Shown here: positions 50,881 through 61,477 of the stretch, in pieces
Layout of the letters: the number at the start of each line of letters is the position of its first letter
Position numbering within the stretch: the first letter of the stretch is position 1
Assembly (NCBI RefSeq): GCF_002443255.2
Contig: NW_019211454.1
Location: 57,872,608-57,936,607, forward strand
DNA length: 64,000 bases
Direction of reading: 5' to 3'
From: Varroa destructor
Taxonomy: Eukaryota; Arthropoda; Arachnida; Mesostigmata; Varroidae
Translations under genes and position numbers: made by a program
Notes under the pieces: generated by a model
Seen by the model: only the letters and a program-made list of their open reading frames with translations
Databases searched by the model: none
What the model was told of the DNA's origin: nothing

Positions 50881-53800
50881 ACGTTCTATAGTGACACGTG
50901 TAGGCACACTATTTTTCCCACCCGGTCAGACAGACAGGCAGGCACATGGGTCGCTTATGGTCGTCCTTTTCTGGTGGCGTTCTGCACCGCGTTGTCGTTC
51001 CACAGTGGCACGTAGAGGCTGCCGCAATGCAACTGCTACTGAAGCCACCGCCGTCGCCACAGTTACCAGCCACCGTATCAGGTGGCGGCAGGCGGGGGCA
51101 TCAGGAGTGTTAAAGCCCGTGTATCCGATGCGCTTCTGTCTTTATGTCTGACTGACTGTTGTTCTGCGCCTCTCTTCTCGCCAGCGCCACCACTGCTACG
51201 GCTGCTGATGCTGCCACTAGCTCAAGCGCTGCCGTCGCCGTCGCCGCCGGTGCCACGAAGCTCAGCAATGAACACATGAGAACACACAGAGCGAAAGAAC
51301 CAAGCGACGAACAAACGAACGAGCCAGGCAGGCAACCAAGCACCGCTGCTGCTGCCGGATGAAGCAAAGAAGGCCCGTCCGTCCGTCACTCCCTTAATGA
51401 ACATTTACAATAACATTCGTTAGTGCTTCCCCTAGAGCACCCGGTTGGACCCACAGTCAGATCCCCAAGCCCCTGTGCACGACCCGAACAGAGTTCCTCC
51501 CTTAGCCTAACACCTACTTTCCCCAAGTAAGCTATGTGGGGTAAACTGGATGGTTTAGCACGATTTGTAGCGCTAGCAGGCTAGTTGAATGAAGCACAGC
51601 CGAGTCCGTCCGTTGATAGATGGAGTCTCTTGCAGCAGTAGCATTCGATAGTGGATGGTGAGGTTGAGAGGGTTTCGCCGATGGGTTTGACTTGAAGGAA
51701 CGCGTCGCGCGGTGTGAAGTTGTACGCGACGAGAAAAAAACTAAAGCTAAATGCGGTTCCGAGCAAAGCAGTAGCTGAACGGTGAATGAAGAGCCGCAGA
51801 ACAGGAAAAAATTACAGAGTAAGTTGGTCGAGGGAGCTCTGATGATCGTGAAGATTGCAGTCGTGCAAGATGGGATGGATAAAATAAAGGAAAGATATGG
51901 GAAAGAAGCAAAATGAAAATGCTATAATAACATTTCTTACTAGTTGACGTTTACAATGGGTACAGCTAATCTGAGATAAGAAGATGAAAAGAAAGAGATT
52001 ATTTGTTGTTAGAGAAATGGTAATGCGATATTGGTGCTTGGAGGAAATGCTGCTGATGAGGGTATGGCATCCATCAAGCATTTCTTTCTAGCGCCGAGAT
52101 GTTTATATCCAATGACGATGGCCGGTTACTGTTATTGAGGCCCTTATAAAAAAAGGGCTTCGATGTTGAGGGATTTGCAAAGAGCAAACAGCCCGTACAC
52201 CGAGATGTTTAAAGTCGATGTGACTACTTGATATGCGCAAGCATTTTGATGTTCCTCTGTGGATATTTTGGGTTCATGTGCCGTGATTATTCGAGATAGA
52301 CAAATGTGGTACTTTATGCATGCACGTTTATATGAAATATTTTACTTTATAGTCTGTGTATTTGCAATACATATCGTAGTGGCCAAAGAAGAATAAATTT
52401 ATTTTTTATTGAACAGGTTGCCTACTTAAAGCGCCTTTATGTGACCTTAAAAAACTAGTTTGTATCCCATCAGAGTTCGATGTGCGTACTTTTTGAAGAC
52501 CGATTACAGTCTAACTGATTCCAACTAGATCTGCTAATCGTTTGTATAAGATCTACGTTCAATAGGTGGATGCGATAAACAAATAATCAAAACTCTTCCA
52601 TCCAACATTTTTCAAGTAAGCCTCGAAAATTCGTTTTTAGTGCACATGAGTTGTACGCAAGTGCACACCCAACCGTAAAGAGCATGCATCAATATATATA
52701 TGTGGCAAACAAGCAAGGTTGAACGAGCCGAGAAAAACGGCATAGGGCTTGAACCGTTTTCGTCAGGCTTCCGCTCAGTTGGCCTGTTGTCTTCCTTTAG
52801 TAGGTGAAGTAGCAGGAAGCTAGCGGTACGAGCAAAGCCAGTCAGCCGGTCAGCCAATGAAATAGTGACGAGTTACCACCTTTCTCATTGGCCCTTGTAG
52901 CCTTCCGCTTGGCGGTGCTGATGCTGCTGCTCGTTTGGCTGGGCTCGAAGGCCGCACGAGTCACCGAGGAGAAAACAGGACTGCAACATCAACCAGGCCC
53001 AAAAAAGGGGAAGGGGGTGGTTCAGGGGAATCGATGAAGACTGCTAACGAATCACGAATTACCAATCACGAAACGACGGAGAGACGGACAGGGAAGCGAG
53101 GGAGACATTCGCTTCGAATTAGCAAGGAAAAGCAGCAGCAGCAGAGTAGAGAGAATCGGCCACTTTTGGGGTACAGCGCCAGCCACTGCCACCACCATCA
53201 CTGTTACTACAGCTTATTGTGATAGCGATTGGGAACCTTTGTGGGGTGGTCATGGGGGTAGCCACAACGAAAAGGGGAAAATCGGGGAGGCAATGCCGTA
53301 CAAAGGAGTGCGGGGTTGTTAGAATAGCCGCGCACCACAACCACAAGAAGAGCATCTGGCCATCGGTCTTGTTGGCCAACTTTCGAAATAGACAATTTAT
53401 CATGCAGCTGAATGGTGGCGAATAGATGGAAACTAAACGGATAATGACCGTTAGGGCATAAAACGAGCCACGAGAGAAAACTACAGCCAATGCTAGGGCC
53501 GTGGCACTGCATTCGGACAGTTTGACCCGAGGTAAATGTGTGCTGATTGCATAGATGGTGGGCGGGAGTTCTACGTTTTGATCTGCACTAAATAGATAAT
53601 AGCTTCCTTAAGGTTCTTCGAAACGGTCGGGTTTGGGAAATTGCCCAATGGTTATGATTTTAAACGACTCATTTGCTCAGAACAGAGCTCATTAATAAGA
53701 CGCGTGCATGTGTAAGAGCGTTATCAGGGAAAATTAAATTCTCAGTCGTTGTATACGCCACATAAGCAAGACCAATGACGGGTAAGCCTACCTGGCAGAC

Positions 53801-55590
53801 GGTTACTCTGGAAGTACGTCTTATAAACATTACTGAACGTTTCTTAACTCTTTATCTCCAGTATACAAGCAAACAGGATCAGCAGGTTGGCCTACCTTTT
53901 CCTGCCGACGGATGCCGCTTGAATTACCTTGATGTCGGCTCCTGTGATTTTGACACCTCTAAGATTACCTACAAACGCAGACTGCACACGGCGTAATAGT
54001 TAGTTCAATCTAACTTATTCGCTTTGTTTTTGAGCGTGGCCGTATCCCCCAATGTTCAAGTAGGGGAGGATTGAACCTGTAGGAAACAAGAAAGGCACGA
54101 CTGCCTGCCCATATACCCATTTGACCCGCGAGTGAGTGCCCGTCGCTTTTAAGATCAACAGATTAATTCGTGTCAATCACATCACTTCAACTAGTTTCAG
54201 GCTTCGAAGTCCTTAGCGCCTTTACTCACGCATTTCCTCGTCCCATCAGGTCTCAGCGTCAGCATCAGCCGCTCGATTTTGGTTAGCTTGTTCGCTCACG
54301 CACGAGTCAGCAAACGGGCGAATCCACGCTAGAAAAGAAGGCAGTAGGGGGATATACAGCGATGGTGTTATGGGCTTCAAGGATATTGAGGGCGGTCAAT
54401 GGTAGGCAAGGAACGAAAGTTGGAAAAGGCTCCGAAATCGTTATTTTTGAAGCTGTAACAACAATGGCAGCGGCGGCGGTGGATCGGCAGCTACCCAAAG
54501 GGCCCTTGCGATATCCGAGACTCGCGCTATGGTACCGAAACCGAAGTTGACGAGCAAGGGAGTGTGTGCATGACGCGACGCAAAATTGCCTGGAGGGTTC
54601 GCCGTCGTCGACGTCGTGTGCGGATTGAACTAATATATAGCGCTGGTAGACGGTTAGGCAGGTAGGAAGCCGATATTAAAGTGAAGTATTAATTGATTGA
54701 CCGTGCTAAGAAGGGAATGTAAAGCAGCGAATTGGAATGAACTCAGGTAAACGTAACATCATCATAGCCATCACATTGGCCTGTGCTGAGAGCTTGGATG
54801 CAAGCAAAGACGGTTGGCAGCTGGAACATCGGGATGGGGGCAGTGTGCCGTTGAAGGCTTTGGAGGTGAAACCCTATCTGCACCTCCTCCCCCCGCCCTT
54901 GACAAAAGAAAAATCCGCCTGGTTGCTAGCTATAACAACCTGCATACGCACACACTCAAATACCGCTGTCACAGTAGCTAATATAGCTACCGCCACAAGG
55001 CGTCCTAAGCAGACGACACGATAGCAGAAATCTGAAATTGACGAGCGCGAAGAGCTCTGTTAATTATTGCTGATGCTCTCTTCGTGTGTTCATATGTGTT
55101 GTGTCGTAAGGGGTACTGAGGTAAGATGGGTGGTGATGCGGATCGTCGAATGTGGGCGAGACTGCTTCTGTTAGCTGCCTATTTAGTTTCATCGACAGCT
55201 GAAGGGTGGTTTCTTAGCATGCTAAGAGGGAGCACCGAGGTTCCATAGTTGGAACAAGGAGTATGAAATGAAATAGACTGAAATCGTTGCATGGCTTCCT
55301 GTGCTTATGTCGCTTTTCACAGGAACAGTTTACGAAAGTCGCGTACATACAACACTGAGGTAGTGTGGAACATTTTTTTGAGGGGCAAAGCTAACGTCGT
55401 CCATAAGGTGCATGCGTTCCCACACATAGAGCATTCGCCTGATTGGCAGACAGAATCAACTAACCAGAAAAATTCAACAAAAAGAGCCTCTTCTTTACCG
55501 GAAAATAATTTGTCTGCGTTTAAAAACAGGTAGAGAGAGTGTTAACTAGTTAATGATTCGAGAGCCGGTTGTTATAGTGACGCGAATTGA

Positions 55591-55640
55591 TTATTATAAT
55601 ATTGATAATTTATTATTATTATTATATATTATTGTTATTG
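55591..55640. repeat. TTA/AT-rich simple repeat
   Basis: TTATTATAATATTG then (TTA)n and TATATTATTG, imperfect. Confidence 0.85.
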
Positions 55641-58600
55641 ATCGTTTATTAGATTGGCCCATTTAATAGTATAACGTTCCTGATTTCTTGAGTAGCCCTG
55701 CTGCGAGCTAATTAGAGTGATTTCTCTATAGTGAAACTGATATCGCTGACCCGGGTCATTAGCAAGGTTTGATGGGCAATTGTCATGCATCCATTATGGA
55801 CATTTGTCATAACAAGTTGCTTTACTACCAAATGCAACTGCACCAAAACAACTAATATTGTAATGAGTTAATAACTAGAACTTTTGTATATGAAACATTT
55901 TGTCGGCTGAATTGGCTACCAGTCTTCACACAAAAGCCCGACTACCTAAAGATGAAATTGGGTCGCGTCGCTTCATATATATTTTATGACACACTTGTAA
56001 AAAGAGTGTTTTTTTTTTCTTTAAACCCAGAAATGTTTCTTGTTATCAGTTAATTACTATAATGCTTGCGATGGCGAACATTTTCCAATATTCTGAAAGA
56101 GTGAATTTCTTCGAGTGCTACTCCCATGGCTTTCATAGCACTATCAATCGTTGTGATGGCCGCGGCGCTAGTTGGTCTTCCCTCCTGCGAATACGACAGT
56201 GGCAGTGTTCGTAGCAAGAGTGGATTTTCCGTTTGCTATGGTCGATTGGTGATGTTTCCATTTAGGGTCTTGGGTCCAAACCGGCTGCAGGCTTCGCTTA
56301 GTGAGGTGCCCTTTGCCCTGCTCTACTTGGCGCTGCCATTCGTTCTCTCTCTTTCTCTCTTTGAGATATCCACTCGTTTCTTCCCGAAGTTCCCCCTAGC
56401 AACGTTTGTTCCTGTGGCAATTGCTACGACGGTGGCTGTGCCTCGCTCAGTCCAGCCGCCGACTACCAGAGCCGTCCTCCGAATGTGGAAAAGGAATGGG
56501 GGAGTTAATTAATGAATTTAACTATTTTGTGGTTGCTCGAGGCTATTTTGGCAGAGCAGCTCGCGCTGCTACCGCGGCCAGAGTGCGAGTGAGTGGAAGA
56601 GGGCGCTTCGAACAGAGTCGTTGAAGCAGTACTGGTAACGTTAGGACGGGAGCAGCGCCACCGGTGGACGCTAGCTATCTTCCCTCATAGCGCATGTTGG
56701 CTGGCTTTCAGCCGGCATCAGACTGCAGCTCTAGGTTAGTTTGGCGGGCAGCAGCAGTACTTTTACCAACACCACCGCTACCGTGGCAAACACATCAGTC
56801 GCATCACACAGCGGACGCTTCTCATAGGGAAAAGCTAGCTTAACAGCGAAGGGTCTCACCGTTGTTGGCAGAACCGCGTACATGTATGATAGGAGCAAAC
56901 TGGGACGAACCACTGGAGAACCGGGAATCCGAATTGGGAGTGGACGTAGAATGGAGTTACGCGTCAAGGGGGCAACGCACCAAAACCCTTCGCGCAACAC
57001 TCATGGGGGGCCGGGGTACTCGGGGTACGCGAGTATAGCTTATAATTAGGATAATTAGAAAGCTCTCCAGCCGGGTGGTGGTGATAGTGGTTGTAGCGGC
57101 CAAGCAGCCTGCTTGGTCGACGCTGCGTCGATCGCTCGTCGTGGTCGTGTGTTTATGCGCTGCCTGTCCGCCTGCCGGCCGGCCAGGCTACGTCTGTGTG
57201 CCTGTTCGTCCGTGTGCGCGAGCGAGCCAGCTACAGCTACCCTACGGAGCGTTGCCGCCCTTTTTTGGCCCCCGTTCTCCCATGGCCCCACAGCGTAAAA
57301 GACCCGGTACCGCGGGCGGGATAGCAGCCGAACGCTATGACGGCCTCAATTATGAATTAGTGTAATCGTAGATAATTACCATTTATTATTAGAGACGGTA
57401 TGTGGCTCTACCAGCAGAGCAGCGAGCTACGGAGAGCAGCCGAGAGACGATGATAAATAAGTGAGAGGAACAGAGCACTAGAGGAAACGCATCGCCACCG
57501 CTGCCCTGTCGTTCTCTGCCGGCTCTTGCGTTGAGCGTTGTCTGTGTATAGCAAATGGAATGACACAACGGTATAAGCAACAGCAGTGGTGAGTTAGGCC
57601 GCATACGTGAGGCCAGCTACAGTATTATAATCGAATACGATACAAGCTAACTAGACACGCAATGTAACACTTGGATAGACGTTCTCCTGCTACTACCATC
57701 GAGCTGTTCTCTTGCTAAAGGTAAGCGGCAAAGTAAAAGCCTAACACTGTAGCAGAGTACCAATCTATACCAGTATCAGTACTTAGAGCCAAAAGGGACG
57801 AAACTCGACGAGATAGTCTATACGCCTTACTTACGAGCACACACAGAGTATGATACACATTATAAACGGCAAATAAATAGCGCTGATGATTGCTAGCGGT
57901 AGATACAATTACACGGTGCATATCTGATTCTACTGCGTAACTGCCAAGGCGGCTAATAATTATATCCATTTTACTTCGCTAGATCGGTTCCTCTTTCGTT
58001 GTTTTCCCAGGAAAGCCGTGTCAATTTCTGTACTGGAATAGTACCATAATCGGCCGTAGGCGATACCGTGCTTGGGCTGTAGATAGCACGTTGCTTATGG
58101 CGACACCTACCGTTTCATGCTAAATCGACGTTGCTGCTCTTCAAGACAAAGAGGCAGGGGAAGGATTCTCGGTATAGCCACCATGGAACCAAGCTAAAGC
58201 AATCTGACCCCTTTAGTCGAATACATATGTTTAGTAGAAGCTGGTTGCCCGCGTTCTATTATTTGATTCTAAGCTGGTGAGGCGTTCGTAGAATAATTTG
58301 TCACTTGTTTTACTCAGGTAGTTCGTAAGCGGGTACGTAAAAAAACTATTTATTCAAGAAAGGCGGCGATATATATACAATCTTGATGCGAGAATATTGT
58401 TTTTTGTCAGCGCTTGCCCAAGCTACTTAGCCTTTTTTCAGCTGTCTTGCTACGAGAGAGTAAAGGCGCACTTTCGTTTTTTGTTTATAGCTCAGTATCA
58501 ACTTGAAGGCACGTACCCAATGCCAGCAGAAGTGTTGAGGCATACGGACCACACATGTGAATAGTAAGCACCGTTTCAATAAAATACGCTCGCAAGAAAT

Positions 58601-61116
58601 ATTCTACCACTCATCAATGTAAACAGGCTCTCTAAGTAGAAAAAATATAAAAAAAATTATTATACAGAAACGTAAATGCATGCCCCAGGTATAATGATTC
58701 ATGCGGTCAAGTTTCAGCTACCAAAGAAAATTAGCAATTATTGTTATAAGGAATGTTCCGTTCAGCTGTTCGTACAGGCTGCTTTATTATTATTTCTCTT
58801 TATAATTTGCATAATAAACATTGTTTGTTAAATTATTCTGTGCGCGGTTCGTATCCAAATGTGCCCATAGACATCATGCTGGCATGACCCGTAGTGGCAT
58901 TCGTTTGTTCGGCGTTCGATAGGAAAGCAGCAGACGTGTAGTTGCAGAATCGGCCTCTGCACCGTAGAGGGATTGCCTTGTCGTTTAAATGGTTACTCTT
59001 TGCTGCCTTTTTGCCGGTTGACTATTTGCCCGTTGCTCCGATGTCTGTTTCCTACCATAGTTTTCTCTGGCCGGCAATTTCGTTTCCTTTTCCTAAGAAT
59101 GGAACGAACCGGAATCGACCATCTCGCGCCGCTGTACCCCTTTTTCCATCTTTGGGGGCTTGACTTCGCTACCTCCCCTACGTACCTCCTCTTCCATAGC
59201 CCTAGTTTGGCCCACGACCCCCCCACCGCCCTCAGCTCTCGCGTATTGGAAAACCGGCACGGCGGCACCGGACGAAACGATTGCTACCGCTGGTGATACC
59301 GCTACGACTGCTTCCAGCGGTTCCACCGTTGCTACCAGCGTCCCAGCCGCCGCTTTGTTCCCAACGGCGATGGTCTTACTTTTTGTCGCCGGGCTTATTT
59401 CTGATATTGGCATCGACATGAAGAATTCTTGACGTATCGTCCGAGGAAGAAGAAAAAGGAGCGGACCAGTGGCGGCAGCCGACCGTCTCTCAGCCGGCCA
59501 AACGAGGGATCGGTAAAGCGGCGACCTATGGAGGAGAGACCGTGAAAAATATAACATACACCTCGAAATATTGCCCGCAACTCTTTTTCCTTTTGCCTCT
59601 CCACGTTTTACTCAGCCACTCTTCTTAGTGCTCCCTCGATCGCTGCCTCCGTCCGTTTCTCTATCTGAACGCTACCGCAGCAGCGGCCGCCGCCATCGTT
59701 GTCCGCATCGTCAAGCAGCAGTAGTCGTAACAGCAGCACCAGTCAAGCAGCAAGCGCAGACAGGCTCGCGCTGTGGCCTATAGTAGCCTAACTGTGGCAG
59801 CTCCGGCACATGCACACGAAACTAGCCAAGAATGGGGCACAGGTACCAGTCAGCTAGGCAGCAACTGATACGACTACTAGCCAATTTATCCCTTTCCTTC
59901 ATTCCTCAGAAGTGGCACCGGCGGCATTCGTCCCGTTCTTATTTCTCCATCCGCCGCGATCGCTGGCCGTTTTGTTGTGAGGTTTAGGAGGCGCTACGAG
60001 GGAGAGCAGAAGCTGGGGTACAGGCTGTGATCGAGAGGAAAAATGATAATCGCTCAAATAGCTGATGCCCTGCTAACGGAGAAAATTGCCAGGGGATAAG
60101 TGGGCTTATGAGGTAAAGGGAGTTGGGGGTGCAAAGTAGCGATTCAAATAGTGCTTGAAAACCGATTCCCCCCGCTTTATCTTTTTACATAGTTTTTCAC
60201 TATACCGGCAACCTTACCTTATCCAAGACCCCCAATCCGTATTTGCGTGGATTATCCTTGCGCACGATAGCTGCAGTACGACATGGTGATGATTTTACAT
60301 CCAAGGCAGAACGAAGCTTGAAATGCGGATTTGAATACAGAGGACGGTGCCTGAATAGACGAGAATGATCATTCTACAAAAAGATAGGCAGGACTAGCTT
60401 AAAGTTTACACTAAAACTAAGTAACGTATAAATTAGCTAGATATTAGGTCGATGCGAAGGTAAAACGGCTTTTCTCTCGCAAAGCCTATTTTAAGACAAA
60501 TATCAATGCATGCCTGTTGGATGGACAAGGCCTGTCGTTTTTGTGGGAGTCACTTTTACTCTTTTCCGTTTATAGAGACCACAGTGTATAAAAAAAAGAA
60601 CACGAATTAATTTTTTTTTCTTCTTTTTTTTTAATTAAAGAAACCACAGCTATATTATGTTCATTACTTATCATTTATAAAAAAATATGCCAACATCATT
60701 TGTCATCATTGTAGAATAGTAAATGCCATACGCTGATAACTATATGCGTATACGTGTCTCCGTAGAGTGCTCATCCAAAACTGAGAATTTATTTTGATGC
60801 CATCGCAGCATTTTTAACCTGAAATTGTTATAAATACTAGATGTGCAAATATTAATGCCTAGAAGGTTGAACCTCAAGTTTGTCATACATAATTCCGAGG
60901 TACGTCCTTCGCCAAAATTCCCAAAAACAATGGAGCTCACTATCCTGTTGTTATGGGCTACAGAGAAAGTTCCAGGTCTGAAATATACCACAGATTAATT
61001 TTTCTACTGAATGACAGTTTTAGCTCTGTGTATAATACGCAGTGCCGTTCTTTTTACATACTTTCGACATTCTTTATCTTAAAGATCAGGATTGCAATTT
61101 AGCGTGCATTAATTGT

Positions 61117-61148
61117 TTGGTTCATTCGTATCTTATGCTTCCTTTCAG
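61117..61148 (+). other. splice acceptor with polypyrimidine tract
   Basis: Pyrimidine-rich run (TTGGTTCATTCGTATCTTATG then CTTCCTTTCAG) ending in CAG at 61146-61148. A second AG at 61149-61150 offers a possible two-base-shifted acceptor, which would break the phase calculated here. TGCATTAAT-like sequence about 40 bases upstream could hold the branch point, but this is a guess. Confidence 0.6.
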
Positions 61149-61471
61149 AGGCCGCCGAACGCCGGTTTCATGGACACCCCCAGTAGGTGGCTGGAGTGAG
61201 GGCGGGGCACCTTGCGGAACTACGCCTCCGCACGGACCCCTAGGAGGAGCAGGACCCCCTGGCGCCGCCCACCTGGCGGCTCACGGACCCCATACCCCTA
61301 CAAGACCGCCCAGTTGGGACCCTTTCACTCCTTCTGATTCGCGTTCCTCACCTGGCTCCGATCAGCTATCGAATATAGATCACCCTGCTGGTGGAAATCC
61401 GCCGCAGCAGCCTCCGAGTGGCCCTATTGGACCGGCACCGAATAATCCCCACCACTTTTACAACTTTGACG
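61149..61471 (+). CDS. internal coding exon of an unrecognised gene; Pro/Gly/His-rich disordered segment
   Basis: Seen: the frame is open across the whole segment. Immediately 5' is a pyrimidine-rich acceptor ending ..CTTCCTTTCAG, and immediately 3' is a consensus donor, GTAAGT. The exon is 323 bases long: one leading base completes a codon (phase 2), then 107 full codons, then one trailing base (phase 1). The peptide is rich in Pro, Gly, His, Ser and Asn and has almost no hydrophobic core. Recognisable stretches are WTPPVGGWSEGG near the start, a Pro/Gly/Ala/His part in the middle (GPPGAAHLAAHGPH), a Ser/Asp part (SDSRSSPGSDQL) and an end reading NNPHHFYNFD. Known: such composition is typical of activation, repression or linker regions of transcription regulators. 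Inferred: a disordered region of a nuclear protein. A low-complexity extracellular or RNA-binding protein is also possible. I cannot name the family. The ATG at 61042 lies upstream of the acceptor and is probably intronic. Confidence 0.6.
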
Positions 61472-61477
61472 GTAAGT
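61472..61477 (+). other. splice donor GTAAGT
   Basis: Perfect match to the metazoan 5' splice-site consensus directly after GAC-G. Translation beyond it loses the Pro/Gly/His composition and becomes Lys/Thr/His-rich random-looking sequence before a stop at 61597-61599, which supports the boundary. Confidence 0.6.

Larger units (their letters stand above)
50520..61116. other. non-coding stretch, no confident gene
   Basis: Contains a purine-rich tract (about 50.76-50.88 kb), trinucleotide-biased blocks (51.02-51.26, 57.06-57.3 and 59.2-59.76 kb), a TTA/AT-rich tract (55.59-55.64 kb) and T/A homopolymers at 60.6 kb. Two weak coding candidates, at 56126-56512 and 59236-59432, are treated as findings only. 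The 3' end is probably the intron preceding the exon at 61149. Confidence 0.5.

Noticed and set aside
54737..55024. 95-codon frame starting MNSGKRNIIIAITLACAES, signal-peptide-like
   Set aside because: Only the first 20 residues look patterned. The remainder is random-looking, with no cysteine framework, domain or splice signal.
55350..55368. CTGAGGTAGTGTGG, partly like let-7
   Set aside because: Identity stops after the first few bases of the mature sequence and no precursor hairpin is visible.
59093..59557. 154-codon minus-strand frame
   Set aside because: Ala/Val/Gly-rich through a trinucleotide-biased block. The + strand is equally open, so strand and reality are undecidable, and no motif is seen.
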